NCBI GenBank assembly: GCA_945643635.1
Contig: CALZFC010000319.1
Location: forward strand, 5,001-69,000
DNA: 64,000 nt
DNA from: Allodiplogaster sudhausi
Taxonomy: Eukaryota; Nematoda; Chromadorea; Rhabditida; Diplogasteridae
Direction of reading: 5' to 3'
Shown here: positions 1 to 17,000 of the stretch, piece by piece
How the letters are laid out: each line of letters opens with the position of its first letter
Position numbering within the stretch: the first letter of the stretch is position 1
Position numbers and translations under genes: made by a program
The notes under the pieces: generated by a model
What the model saw: only the letters and a program-made list of their open reading frames with translations
What the model was told of the DNA's origin: nothing
Databases searched by the model: none

Positions 1-577
1 GGTAAAATAAAATGTATATTGAGGTTTAGGATAATATATATATATATATATAACTAATTAATTACAGTACGCCTTCACTGCTCGTGGACTATGGACGAAA
101 GGTGGACTATTTAAATTTATATTAATATTTACAAGGTAAAATAAAATGTATATTGAGGTTTAGGATAAATAATATATATATATATAATAACTAATTAATT
201 ACAGTACGCCTTCACTGCTCGTGGACTATGGACGAAAGGTGGACTATTTAAATTTTATATTAATATTTACAAGGGTAAAATAAAATGTATATTGAGGTTT
301 AGGATAAATATATATATATATAATAACTAATTAATTACAGTACGCCTTCACTGCTCGTGGACTATGGACGAAAGGTGGACTATTTAAATTTTATATTAAT
401 ATTTACAAGGGTAAAATAAAATGTATATTGAGGTTTAGGATAAATATATATATATATATAATAACTAATTAATTACAGTACGCCTTCACTGCTCGTGGAC
501 TATGGACGAAAGGTGGACTATTTAAATTTTATATTAATATTTACAAGGGTAAAATAAAATGTATATTGAGGTTTAGG

Positions 578-614
<37 letters not shown>

Positions 615-2417
615 TAATAATAATAATTATTACAGTACGCCTTCACTGCTCGTGGACTATGGACGAAAGGTGGACTATTTAAATTTTATATTAATATTTA
701 CAAGGGTAAAATAAAATGTATATTGAGGTTTAGGATAAATATATATATATATATATATATATTAATAACTAATTAATTACAGTACGCCTTCACTGCTCGT
801 GGACTATGGACGAAAGGTGGACTATTTAAATTTTATATTAATATTTACAAGGGTAAAATAAAATGTATATTGAGGTTTAGGATAAATATATATATATATA
901 TAATAACTAATTAATTACAGTACGCCTTCACTGCTCGTGGACTATGGACGAAAGGTGGACTATTTAAATTTTATATTAATATTTACAAGGGTAAAATAAA
1001 ATGTATATTGAGGTTTAGGATAAATATATATATATATATATAATAATACTAATTAATTACAGTACGCCTTCACTGCTCGTGGACTATGGACGAAAGGTGG
1101 ACTATTTAAATTTTATATTAATATTTACAAGGGTAAAATAAAATGTATATTGAGGTTTAGGATAAATATATATATATATATATAATAACTAATTAATTAC
1201 AGTACGCCTTCACTGCTCGTGGACTATGGACGAAAGGTGGACTATTTAAATTTTACCTTAATATTTACAAGGGTAAAATAAAATGTATATTGAGGTTTAG
1301 GATAAATATATATATATATATATATATATAATAACTAATTAATTACAGTACGCCTTCACTGCTCGTGGACTATGGACGAAAGGTGGACTATTTAAATTTT
1401 ATATTAATATTTACAAGGGTAAAATAAAATGTATATTGAGGTTTAGGATAAATATATATATATATATAATATAACTAATTAATTACAGTACGCCTTCACT
1501 GCTCGTGGACTATGGACGAAAGGTGGACTATTTAAATTTTATATTAATATTTACAAGGGTAAAATAAAATGTATATTGAGGTTTAGGATAAATATATATA
1601 TATATAATAACTAATTAATTACAGTACGCCTTCACTGCTCGTGGACTATGGACGAAAGGTGGACTATTTAAATTTTATATTAATATTTACAAGGGTAAAA
1701 TAAAATGTATATTGAGGTTTAGGATAATATATATATATATATAATAACTAATTAATTACAGTACGCCTTCACTGCTCGTGGACTATGGACGAAAGGTGGA
1801 CTATTTAAATTTTTATTAATATTTACAAGGGTAAAATAAAATGTATATTGAGGTTTAGGATAAATATATATATATATATATATATATAATAACTAATTAA
1901 TTACAGTACGCCTTCACTGCTCGTGGACTATGGACGAAAGGTGGACTATTTAAATTTATATTAATATTTACAAGGGTAAAATAAAATGTATATTGAGGTT
2001 TAGGATAAATATATATATATATAATAACTAATTAATTACAGTACGCCTTCACTGCTCGTGGACTATGGACGAAAGGTGGACTATTTAAATTTTATATTAA
2101 TATTTACAAGGGTAAAATAAAATGTATATTGAGGTTTAGGATAAATATATATATATATATAATAATAACTAATTAATTACAGTACGCCTTCACTGCTCGT
2201 GGACTATGGACGAAAGGTGGACTATTTAAATTTTATATTAATATTTACAAGGGTAAAATAAAATGTATATTGAGGTTTAGGATAAATATATATATATATA
2301 ATAACTAATTAATTACAGTACGCCTTCACTGCTCGTGGACTATGGACGAAAGGTGGACTATTTAAATTTTACCTTAATATTTACAAGGGTAAAATAAAAT
2401 GTATATTGAGGTTTAGG

Positions 2418-2455
<38 letters not shown>

Positions 2456-4365
2456 ACTATAATTACAGTACGCCTTCACTGCTCGTGGACTATGGACGAA
2501 AGGTGGACTATTTAAATTTTATATTAATATTTACAAGGGTAAAATAAAATGTATATTGAGGTTTAGGATAAATATATATATATATATATAATAACTAATT
2601 AATTACAGTACGCCTTCACTGCTCGTGGACTATGGACGAAAGGTGGACTATTTAAATTTTACCTTAATATTTACAAGGGTAAAATAAAATGTATATTGAG
2701 GTTTAGGATAAATATATATATATATAATAACTAATTAATTACAGTACGCCTTCACTGCTCGTGGACTATGGACGAAAGGTGGACTATTTAAATTTTATAT
2801 TAATATTTACAAGGGTAAAATAAAATGTATATTGAGGTTTAGGATAAATATATATATATATATAATAACTAATTAATTACAGTACGCCTTCACTGCTCGT
2901 GGACTATGGACGAAAGGTGGACTATTTAAATTTTATATTAATATTTACAAGGGTAAAATAAAATGTATATTGAGGTTTAGGATAAATATATATATATATA
3001 ACTAATTAATTACAGTACGCCTTCACTGCTCGTGGACTATGGACGAAAGGTGGACTATTTAAATTTTATATTAATATTTACAAGGGTAAAATAAAATGTA
3101 TATTGAGGTTTAGGATAAATATATATATATATATATAACTAATTAATTACAGTACGCCTTCACTGCTCGTGGACTATGGACGAAAGGTGGACTATTTAAA
3201 TTTTATATTAATATTTACAAGGGTAAAATAAAATGTATATTGAGGTTTAGGATAATATATATATATATAATAACTAATTAATTACAGTACGCCTTCACTG
3301 CTCGTGGACTATGGACGAAAGGTGGACTATTTAAATTTTATATTAATATTTACAAGGGTAAAATAAAATGTATATTGAGGTTTAGGATAAATATATATAT
3401 ATATAATAACTAATTAATTACAGTACGCCTTCACTGCTCGTGGACTATGGACGAAAGGTGGACTATTTAAATTTTATATTAATATTTACAAGGGTAAAAT
3501 AAAATGTATATTGAGGTTTAGGATAATATATATATATTATATATATATATATATATATAACTAATTAATTACAGTACGCCTTCACTGCTCGTGGACTATG
3601 GACGAAAGGTGGACTATTTAAATTTTATATTAATATTTACAAGGGTAAAATAAAATGTATATTGAGGTTTAGGATAAATATATATATATATAATAACTAA
3701 TTAATTACAGTACGCCTTCACTGCTCGTGGACTATGGACGAAAGGTGGACTATTTAAATTTATATTAATATTTACAAGGGTAAAATAAAATGTATATTGA
3801 GGTTTAGGATAATATATATATATATATATATATAATAACTAATTAATTACAGTACGCCTTCACTGCTCGTGGACTATGGACGAAAGGTGGACTATTTAAA
3901 TTTTATATTAATATTTACAAGGGTAAAATAAAATGTATATTGAGGTTTAGGATAAATATATATATATATATATAACTAATTAATTACAGTACGCCTTCAC
4001 TGCTCGTGGACTATGGACGAAAGGTGGACTATTTAAATTTTATATTAATATTTACAAGGGTAAAATAAAATGTATATTGAGGTTTAGGATAAATATATAT
4101 ATATATATAATAATAACTAATTAATTACAGTACGCCTTCACTGCTCGTGGACTATGGACGAAAGGTGGACTATTTAAATTTTATATTAATATTTACAAGG
4201 GTAAAATAAAATGTATATTGAGGTTTAGGATAAATATATATATATATAATAACTAATTAATTACAGTACGCCTTCACTGCTCGTGGACTATGGACGAAAG
4301 GTGGACTATTTAAATTTTACCTTAATATTTACAAGGGTAAAATAAAATGTATATTGAGGTTTAGG

Positions 4366-4403
<38 letters not shown>

Positions 4404-5470
4404 CTAATTAATTACAGTACGCCTTCACTGCTCGTGGACTATGGACGAAAGGTGGACTATTTAAATTTTATATTAATATTTACAAGGGTAAAATAAAATG
4501 TATATTGAGGTTTAGGATAAATATATATATATATATAATAACTAATTAATTACAGTACGCCTTCACTGCTCGTGGACTATGGACGAAAGGTGGACTATTT
4601 AAATTTTACCTTAATATTTACAAGGGTAAAATAAAATGTATATTGAGGTTTAGGATAAATATATATATATATAATAACTAATTAATTACAGTACGCCTTC
4701 ACTGCTCGTGGACTATGGACGAAAGGTGGACTATTTAAATTTTATATTAATATTTACAAGGGTAAAATAAAATGTATATTGAGGTTTAGGATAAATATAT
4801 ATATATATATAATAACTAATTAATTACAGTACGCCTTCACTGCTCGTGGACTATGGACGAAAGGTGGACTATTTAAATTTTATATTAATATTTACAAGGG
4901 TAAAATAAAATGTATATTGAGGTTTAGGATAAATATATATATATAATAACTAATTAATTACAGTACGCCTTCACTGCTCGTGGACTATGGACGAAAGGTG
5001 GACTATTTAAATTTTATATTAATATTTACAAGGGTAAAATAAAATGTATATTGAGGTTTAGGATAAATATATATATATATATAATAACTAATTAATTACA
5101 GTACGCCTTCACTGCTCGTGGACTATGGACGAAAGGTGGACTATTTAAATTTTATATTAATATTTACAAGGGTAAAATAAAATGTATATTGAGGTTTAGG
5201 ATAAATATATATATATAATAACTAATTAATTACAGTACGCCTTCACTGCTCGTGGACTATGGACGAAAGGTGGACTATTTAAATTTTATATTAATATTTA
5301 CAAGGGTAAAATAAAATGTATATTGAGGTTTAGGATAAATATATATATATATAATAACTAATTAATTACAGTACGCCTTCACTGCTCGTGGACTATGGAC
5401 GAAAGGTGGACTATTTAAATTTTATATTAATATTTACAAGGGTAAAATAAAATGTATATTGAGGTTTAGG

Positions 5471-5508
<38 letters not shown>

Positions 5509-8500
5509 ATTAATTACAGTACGCCTTCACTGCTCGTGGACTATGGACGAAAGGTGGACTATTTAAATTTTATATTAATATTTACAAGGGTAAAATAAAA
5601 TGTATATTGAGGTTTAGGATAAATATATATATATATATAATAACTAATTAATTACAGTACGCCTTCACTGCTCGTGGACTATGGACGAAAGGTGGACTAT
5701 TTAAATTTTACCTTAATATTTACAAGGGTAAAATAAAATGTATATTGAGGTTTAGGATAAATATATATATATATAACTAATTAATTACAGTACGCCTTCA
5801 CTGCTCGTGGACTATGGACGAAAGGTGGACTATTTAAATTTTATATTAATATTTACAAGGGTAAAATAAAATGTATATTGAGGTTTAGGATAAATATATA
5901 TATATATAATAACTAATTAATTACAGTACGCCTTCACTGCTCGTGGACTATGGACGAAAGGTGGACTATTTAAATTTTATATTAATATTTACAAGGGTAA
6001 AATAAAATGTATATTGAGGTTTAGGATAAATATATATATATATATAATAACTAATTAATTACAGTACGCCTTCACTGCTCGTGGACTATGGACGAAAGGT
6101 GGACTATTTAAATTTTATATTAATATTTACAAGGGTAAAATAAAATGTATATTGAGGTTTAGGATAAATATATATATATAATAACTAATTAATTACAGTA
6201 CGCCTTCACTGCTCGTGGACTATGGACGAAAGGTGGACTATTTAAATTTTATATTAATATTTACAAGGGTAAAATAAAATGTATATTGAGGTTTAGGATA
6301 AATATATATATATATAATAACTAATTAATTACAGTACGCCTTCACTGCTCGTGGACTATGGACGAAAGGTGGACTATTTAAATTTTATATTAATATTTAC
6401 AAGGGTAAAATAAAATGTATATTGAGGTTTAGGATAAATATATATATATATAATAACTAATTAATTACAGTACGCCTTCACTGCTCGTGGACTATGGACG
6501 AAAGGTGGACTATTTAAATTTTATATTAATATTTACAAGGGTAAAATAAAATGTATATTGAGGTTTAGGATAAATATATATATATATATAATAACTAATT
6601 AATTACAGTACGCCTTCACTGCTCGTGGACTATGGACGAAAGGTGGACTATTTAAATTTTATATTAATATTTACAAGGGTAAAATAAAATGTATATTGAG
6701 GTTTAGGATAAATATATATATATAATAACTAATTAATTACAGTACGCCTTCACTGCTCGTGGACTATGGACGAAAGGTGGACTATTTAAATTTTATATTA
6801 ATATTTACAAGGGTAAAATAAAATGTATATTGAGGTTTAGGATAAATATATATATATATATAATAACTAATTAATTACAGTACGCCTTCACTGCTCGTGG
6901 ACTATGGACGAAAGGTGGACTATTTAAATTTTACCTTAATATTTACAAGGGTAAAATAAAATGTATATTGAGGTTTAGGATAAATATATATATATATATA
7001 ATAACTAATTAATTACAGTACGCCTTCACTGCTCGTGGACTATGGACGAAAGGTGGACTATTTAAATTTTACCTTAATATTTACAAGGGTAAAATAAAAT
7101 GTATATTGAGGTTTAGGATAAATATATATATATATAATAACTAATTAATTACAGTACGCCTTCACTGCTCGTGGACTATGGACGAAAGGTGGACTATTTA
7201 AATTTTATATTAATATTTACAAGGGTAAAATAAAATGTATATTGAGGTTTAGGATAAATATATATATATATAATAACTAATTAATTACAGTACGCCTTCA
7301 CTGCTCGTGGACTATGGACGAAAGGTGGACTATTTAAATTTTATATTAATATTTACAAGGGTAAAATAAAATGTATATTGAGGTTTAGGATAAATATATA
7401 TATATATATAATAACTAATTAATTACAGTACGCCTTCACTGCTCGTGGACTATGGACGAAAGGTGGACTATTTAAATTTTATATTAATATTTACAAGGGT
7501 AAAATAAAATGTATATTGAGGTTTAGGATAAATATATATATATATATATAACTAATTAATTACAGTACGCCTTCACTGCTCGTGGACTATGGACGAAAGG
7601 TGGACTATTTAAATTTTATATTAATATTTACAAGGGTAAAATAAAATGTATATTGAGGTTTAGGATAAATATATATATATATATATAACTAATTAATTAC
7701 AGTACGCCTTCACTGCTCGTGGACTATGGACGAAAGGTGGACTATTTAAATTTTATATTAATATTTACAAGGGTAAAATAAAATGTATATTGAGGTTTAG
7801 GATAAATATATATATATATAATAACTAATTAATTACAGTACGCCTTCACTGCTCGTGGACTATGGACGAAAGGTGGACTATTTAAATTTTATATTAATAT
7901 TTACAAGGGTAAAATAAAATGTATATTGAGGTTTAGGATAAATATATATATATATATATATAACTAATTAATTACAGTACGCCTTCACTGCTCGTGGACT
8001 ATGGACGAAAGGTGGACTATTTAAATTTTATATTAATATTTACAAGGGTAAAATAAAATGTATATTGAGGTTTAGGATAAATATATATATATAATAACTA
8101 ATTAATTACAGTACGCCTTCACTGCTCGTGGACTATGGACGAAAGGTGGACTATTTAAATTTTATATTAATATTTACAAGGGTAAAATAAAATGTATATT
8201 GAGGTTTAGGATAAATATATATATATATAATAACTAATTAATTACAGTACGCCTTCACTGCTCGTGGACTATGGACGAAAGGTGGACTATTTAAATTTTA
8301 TATTAATATTTACAAGGGTAAAATAAAATGTATATTGAGGTTTAGGATAAATATATATATATAATAACTAATTAATTACAGTACGCCTTCACTGCTCGTG
8401 GACTATGGACGAAAGGTGGACTATTTAAATTTTATATTAATATTTACAAGGGTAAAATAAAATGTATATTGAGGTTTAGGATAAATATATATATATATAA

Positions 8501-8616
8501 TAACTAATTAATTACAGTACGCCTTCACTGCTCGTGGACTATGGACGAAAGGTGGACTATTTAAATTTTATATTAATATTTACAAGGGTAAAATAAAATG
8601 TATATTGAGGTTTAGG

Positions 8617-8652
<36 letters not shown>

Positions 8653-10976
8653 ACTAATTACAGTACGCCTTCACTGCTCGTGGACTATGGACGAAAGGTG
8701 GACTATTTAAATTTTATATTAATATTTACAAGGGTAAAATAAAATGTATATTGAGGTTTAGGATAAATATATATATATATAATAACTAATTAATTACAGT
8801 ACGCCTTCACTGCTCGTGGACTATGGACGAAAGGTGGACTATTTAAATTTTACCTTAATATTTACAAGGGTAAAATAAAATGTATATTGAGGTTTAGGAT
8901 AAATATATATATATAATAACTAATTAATTACAGTACGCCTTCACTGCTCGTGGACTATGGACGAAAGGTGGACTATTTAAATTTTATATTAATATTTACA
9001 AGGGTAAAATAAAATGTATATTGAGGTTTAGGATAAATATATATATATATATAATAACTAATTAATTACAGTACGCCTTCACTGCTCGTGGACTATGGAC
9101 GAAAGGTGGACTATTTAAATTTTATATTAATATTTACAAGGGTAAAATAAAATGTATATTGAGGTTTAGGATAAATATATATATATATATAATAACTAAT
9201 TAATTACAGTACGCCTTCACTGCTCGTGGACTATGGACGAAAGGTGGACTATTTAAATTTTATATTAATATTTACAAGGGTAAAATAAAATGTATATTGA
9301 GGTTTAGGATAAATATATATATATATATATATATAATAACTAATTAATTACAGTACGCCTTCACTGCTCGTGGACTATGGACGAAAGGTGGACTATTTAA
9401 ATTTTATATTAATATTTACAAGGGTAAAATAAAATGTATATTGAGGTTTAGGATAAATATATATATATATATAATAACTAATTAATTACAGTACGCCTTC
9501 ACTGCTCGTGGACTATGGACGAAAGGTGGACTATTTAAATTTTATATTAATATTTACAAGGGTAAAATAAAATGTATATTGAGGTTTAGGATAAATATAT
9601 ATATATATATAATAACTAATTAATTACAGTACGCCTTCACTGCTCGTGGACTATGGACGAAAGGTGGACTATTTAAATTTTACCTTAATATTTACAAGGG
9701 TAAAATAAAATGTATATTGAGGTTTAGGATAAATATATATATATATATAATAACTAATTAATTACAGTACGCCTTCACTGCTCGTGGACTATGGACGAAA
9801 GGTGGACTATTTAAATTTTATATTAATATTTACAAGGGTAAAATAAAATGTATATTGAGGTTTAGGATAAATATATATATATATATATATAATAACTAAT
9901 TAATTACAGTACGCCTTCACTGCTCGTGGACTATGGACGAAAGGTGGACTATTTAAATTTTATATTAATATTTACAAGGGTAAAATAAAATGTATATTGA
10001 GGTTTAGGATAAATATATATATATATATAATAACTAATTAATTACAGTACGCCTTCACTGCTCGTGGACTATGGACGAAAGGTGGACTATTTAAATTTTA
10101 TATTAATATTTACAAGGGTAAAATAAAATGTATATTGAGGTTTAGGATAAATATATATATATATAATAACTAATTAATTACAGTACGCCTTCACTGCTCG
10201 TGGACTATGGACGAAAGGTGGACTATTTAAATTTTATATTAATATTTACAAGGGTAAAATAAAATGTATATTGAGGTTTAGGATAAATATATATATATAT
10301 ATAATAACTAATTAATTACAGTACGCCTTCACTGCTCGTGGACTATGGACGAAAGGTGGACTATTTAAATTTTATATTAATATTTACAAGGGTAAAATAA
10401 AATGTATATTGAGGTTTAGGATAAATATATATATATATATATATAATAACTAATTAATTACAGTACGCCTTCACTGCTCGTGGACTATGGACGAAAGGTG
10501 GACTATTTAAATTTTATATTAATATTTACAAGGGTAAAATAAAATGTATATTGAGGTTTAGGATAAATATATATATATATATAATAACTAATTAATTACA
10601 GTACGCCTTCACTGCTCGTGGACTATGGACGAAAGGTGGACTATTTAAATTTTATATTAATATTTACAAGGGTAAAATAAAATGTATATTGAGGTTTAGG
10701 ATAAATATATATATATATATAATAACTAATTAATTACAGTACGCCTTCACTGCTCGTGGACTATGGACGAAAGGTGGACTATTTAAATTTTACCTTAATA
10801 TTTACAAGGGTAAAATAAAATGTATATTGAGGTTTAGGATAAATATATATATATATATAATAACTAATTAATTACAGTACGCCTTCACTGCTCGTGGACT
10901 ATGGACGAAAGGTGGACTATTTAAATTTTATATTAATATTTACAAGGGTAAAATAAAATGTATATTGAGGTTTAGG

Positions 10977-11012
<36 letters not shown>

Positions 11013-14000
11013 ACTAATTAATTACAGTACGCCTTCACTGCTCGTGGACTATGGACGAAAGGTGGACTATTTAAATTTTATATTAATATTTACAAGGGTA
11101 AAATAAAATGTATATTGAGGTTTAGGATAAATATATATATATATATAATAACTAATTAATTACAGTACGCCTTCACTGCTCGTGGACTATGGACGAAAGG
11201 TGGACTATTTAAATTTTATATTAATATTTACAAGGGTAAAATAAAATGTATATTGAGGTTTAGGATAAATATATATATATATATAATAACTAATTAATTA
11301 CAGTACGCCTTCACTGCTCGTGGACTATGGACGAAAGGTGGACTATTTAAATTTTACCTTAATATTTACAAGGGTAAAATAAAATGTATATTGAGGTTTA
11401 GGATAAATATATATATATATATAATAACTAATTAATTACAGTACGCCTTCACTGCTCGTGGACTATGGACGAAAGGTGGACTATTTAAATTTTATATTAA
11501 TATTTACAAGGGTAAAATAAAATGTATATTGAGGTTTAGGATAAATATATATATATATATATATATATAATAACTAATTAATTACAGTACGCCTTCACTG
11601 CTCGTGGACTATGGACGAAAGGTGGACTATTTAAATTTTATATTAATATTTACAAGGGTAAAATAAAATGTATATTGAGGTTTAGGATAAATATATATAT
11701 ATATATAATAACTAATTAATTACAGTACGCCTTCACTGCTCGTGGACTATGGACGAAAGGTGGACTATTTAAATTTTATATTAATATTTACAAGGGTAAA
11801 ATAAAATGTATATTGAGGTTTAGGATAAATATATATATATAATAACTAATTAATTACAGTACGCCTTCACTGCTCGTGGACTATGGACGAAAGGTGGACT
11901 ATTTAAATTTTATATTAATATTTACAAGGGTAAAATAAAATGTATATTGAGGTTTAGGATAAATATATATATATATATATAATAACTAATTAATTACAGT
12001 ACGCCTTCACTGCTCGTGGACTATGGACGAAAGGTGGACTATTTAAATTTTATATTAATATTTACAAGGGTAAAATAAAATGTATATTGAGGTTTAGGAT
12101 AAATATATATATATAATAACTAATTAATTACAGTACGCCTTCACTGCTCGTGGACTATGGACGAAAGGTGGACTATTTAAATTTTATATTAATATTTACA
12201 AGGGTAAAATAAAATGTATATTGAGGTTTAGGATAAATATATATATATATAATAACTAATTAATTACAGTACGCCTTCACTGCTCGTGGACTATGGACGA
12301 AAGGTGGACTATTTAAATTTTATATTAATATTTACAAGGGTAAAATAAAATGTATATTGAGGTTTAGGATAAATATATATATATATATAATAACTAATTA
12401 ATTACAGTACGCCTTCACTGCTCGTGGACTATGGACGAAAGGTGGACTATTTAAATTTTACCTTAATATTTACAAGGGTAAAATAAAATGTATATTGAGG
12501 TTTAGGATAAATATATATATATATAATAACTAATTAATTACAGTACGCCTTCACTGCTCGTGGACTATGGACGAAAGGTGGACTATTTAAATTTTATATT
12601 AATATTTACAAGGGTAAAATAAAATGTATATTGAGGTTTAGGATAAATATATATATATATAATAACTAATTAATTACAGTACGCCTTCACTGCTCGTGGA
12701 CTATGGACGAAAGGTGGACTATTTAAATTTTATATTAATATTTACAAGGGTAAAATAAAATGTATATTGAGGTTTAGGATAAATATATATATATATAATA
12801 ACTAATTAATTACAGTACGCCTTCACTGCTCGTGGACTATGGACGAAAGGTGGACTATTTAAATTTTATATTAATATTTACAAGGGTAAAATAAAATGTA
12901 TATTGAGGTTTAGGATAAATATATATATATAATAACTAATTAATTACAGTACGCCTTCACTGCTCGTGGACTATGGACGAAAGGTGGACTATTTAAATTT
13001 TATATTAATATTTACAAGGGTAAAATAAAATGTATATTGAGGTTTAGGATAAATATATATATATATAATAACTAATTAATTACAGTACGCCTTCACTGCT
13101 CGTGGACTATGGACGAAAGGTGGACTATTTAAATTTTATATTAATATTTACAAGGGTAAAATAAAATGTATATTGAGGTTTAGGATAAATATATATATAT
13201 ATAATAACTAATTAATTACAGTACGCCTTCACTGCTCGTGGACTATGGACGAAAGGTGGACTATTTAAATTTTACCTTAATATTTACAAGGGTAAAATAA
13301 AATGTATATTGAGGTTTAGGATAAATATATATATATATAATAACTAATTAATTACAGTACGCCTTCACTGCTCGTGGACTATGGACGAAAGGTGGACTAT
13401 TTAAATTTTATATTAATATTTACAAGGGTAAAATAAAATGTATATTGAGGTTTAGGATAAATATATATATATATAATAACTAATTAATTACAGTACGCCT
13501 TCACTGCTCGTGGACTATGGACGAAAGGTGGACTATTTAAATTTTATATTAATATTTACAAGGGTAAAATAAAATGTATATTGAGGTTTAGGATAAATAT
13601 ATATATATATATATATAATAACTAATTAATTACAGTACGCCTTCACTGCTCGTGGACTATGGACGAAAGGTGGACTATTTAAATTTTACCTTAATATTTA
13701 CAAGGGTAAAATAAAATGTATATTGAGGTTTAGGATAAATATATATATATAATAACTAATTAATTACAGTACGCCTTCACTGCTCGTGGACTATGGACGA
13801 AAGGTGGACTATTTAAATTTTATATTAATATTTACAAGGGTAAAATAAAATGTATATTGAGGTTTAGGATAAATATATATATATATATATAATAACTAAT
13901 TAATTACAGTACGCCTTCACTGCTCGTGGACTATGGACGAAAGGTGGACTATTTAAATTTTATATTAATATTTACAAGGGTAAAATAAAATGTATATTGA

Positions 14001-17000
14001 GGTTTAGGATAAATATATATATATATAATAACTAATTAATTACAGTACGCCTTCACTGCTCGTGGACTATGGACGAAAGGTGGACTATTTAAATTTTATA
14101 TTAATATTTACAAGGGTAAAATAAAATGTATATTGAGGTTTAGGATAAATATATATATATAATAACTAATTAATTACAGTACGCCTTCACTGCTCGTGGA
14201 CTATGGACGAAAGGTGGACTATTTAAATTTTATATTAATATTTACAAGGGTAAAATAAAATGTATATTGAGGTTTAGGATAAATATATATATATATATAA
14301 TAACTAATTAATTACAGTACGCCTTCACTGCTCGTGGACTATGGACGAAAGGTGGACTATTTAAATTTTATATTAATATTTACAAGGGTAAAATAAAATG
14401 TATATTGAGGTTTAGGATAAATATATATATATAATAACTAATTAATTACAGTACGCCTTCACTGCTCGTGGACTATGGACGAAAGGTGGACTATTTAAAT
14501 TTTATATTAATATTTACAAGGGTAAAATAAAATGTATATTGAGGTTTAGGATAAATATATATATATATAATAACTAATTAATTACAGTACGCCTTCACTG
14601 CTCGTGGACTATGGACGAAAGGTGGACTATTTAAATTTTATATTAATATTTACAAGGGTAAAATAAAATGTATATTGAGGTTTAGGATAAATATATATAT
14701 ATATATAATAACTAATTAATTACAGTACGCCTTCACTGCTCGTGGACTATGGACGAAAGGTGGACTATTTAAATTTTATATTAATATTTAAAAATGTATA
14801 TTGAGGTTTAGGATAAATATATATATATATAATAACTAATTAATTACAGTACGCCTTCACTGCTCGTGGACTATGGACGAAAGGTGGACTATTTAAATTT
14901 TATATTAATATTTACAAGGGTAAAATAAAATGTATATTGAGGTTTAGGATAAATATATATATATATATATAACTAATTAATTACAGTACGCCTTCACTGC
15001 TCGTGGACTATGGACGAAAGGTGGACTATTTAAATTTTATATTAATATTTACAAGGGTAAAATAAAATGTATATTGAGGTTTAGGATAAATATATATATA
15101 TATAATAACTAATTAATTACAGTACGCCTTCACTGCTCGTGGACTATGGACGAAAGGTGGACTATTTAAATTTTATATTAATATTTACAAGGGTAAAATA
15201 AAATGTATATTGAGGTTTAGGATAAATATATATATATATATATAATAACTAATTAATTACAGTACGCCTTCACTGCTCGTGGACTATGGACGAAAGGTGG
15301 ACTATTTAAATTTTATATTAATATTTACAAGGGTAAAATAAAATGTATATTGAGGTTTAGGATAAATATATATATATATATATATAACTAATTAATTACA
15401 GTACGCCTTCACTGCTCGTGGACTATGGACGAAAGGTGGACTATTTAAATTTTACCTTAATATTTACAAGGGTAAAATAAAATGTATATTGAGGTTTAGG
15501 ATAAATATATATATATATAATAACTAATTAATTACAGTACGCCTTCACTGCTCGTGGACTATGGACGAAAGGTGGACTATTTAAATTTTATATTAATATT
15601 TACAAGGGTAAAATAAAATGTATATTGAGGTTTAGGATAAATATATATATATATATAATAACTAATTAATTACAGTACGCCTTCACTGCTCGTGGACTAT
15701 GGACGAAAGGTGGACTATTTAAATTTTATATTAATATTTACAAGGGTAAAATAAAATGTATATTGAGGTTTAGGATAAATATATATATATATATAATAAC
15801 TAATTAATTACAGTACGCCTTCACTGCTCGTGGACTATGGACGAAAGGTGGACTATTTAAATTTTATATTAATATTTACAAGGGTAAAATAAAATGTATA
15901 TTGAGGTTTAGGATAAATATATATATATATAATAACTAATTAATTACAGTACGCCTTCACTGCTCGTGGACTATGGACGAAAGGTGGACTATTTAAATTT
16001 TACCTTAATATTTACAAGGGTAAAATAAAATGTATATTGAGGTTTAGGATAAATATATATATATATATATATAATAACTAATTAATTACAGTACGCCTTC
16101 ACTGCTCGTGGACTATGGACGAAAGGTGGACTATTTAAATTTTATATTAATATTTACAAGGGTAAAATAAAATGTATATTGAGGTTTAGGATAAATATAT
16201 ATATATATATAATAACTAATTAATTACAGTACGCCTTCACTGCTCGTGGACTATGGACGAAAGGTGGACTATTTAAATTTTATATTAATATTTACAAGGG
16301 TAAAATAAAATGTATATTGAGGTTTAGGATAAATATATATATATATAATAACTAATTAATTACAGTACGCCTTCACTGCTCGTGGACTATGGACGAAAGG
16401 TGGACTATTTAAATTTTATATTAATATTTACAAGGGTAAAATAAAATGTATATTGAGGTTTAGGATAAATATATATATATAATAACTAATTAATTACAGT
16501 ACGCCTTCACTGCTCGTGGACTATGGACGAAAGGTGGACTATTTAAATTTTATATTAATATTTACAAGGGTAAAATAAAATGTATATTGAGGTTTAGGAT
16601 AAATATATATATATATATAATAACTAATTAATTACAGTACGCCTTCACTGCTCGTGGACTATGGACGAAAGGTGGACTATTTAAATTTTATATTAATATT
16701 TACAAGGGTAAAATAAAATGTATATTGAGGTTTAGGATAAATATATATATATATAATAACTAATTAATTACAGTACGCCTTCACTGCTCGTGGACTATGG
16801 ACGAAAGGTGGACTATTTAAATTTTATATTAATATTTACAAGGGTAAAATAAAATGTATATTGAGGTTTAGGATAAATATATATATATATATATAATAAC
16901 TAATTAATTACAGTACGCCTTCACTGCTCGTGGACTATGGACGAAAGGTGGACTATTTAAATTTTATATTAATATTTACAAGGGTAAAATAAAATGTATA

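Noticed and set aside
700..860. Hammerhead ribozyme in the satellite (CGAAA near a GGAC repeat)
   Set aside because: CGAAA is present, but the CTGATGA core is not found on either strand and the GGAC words are direct, not inverted, repeats.
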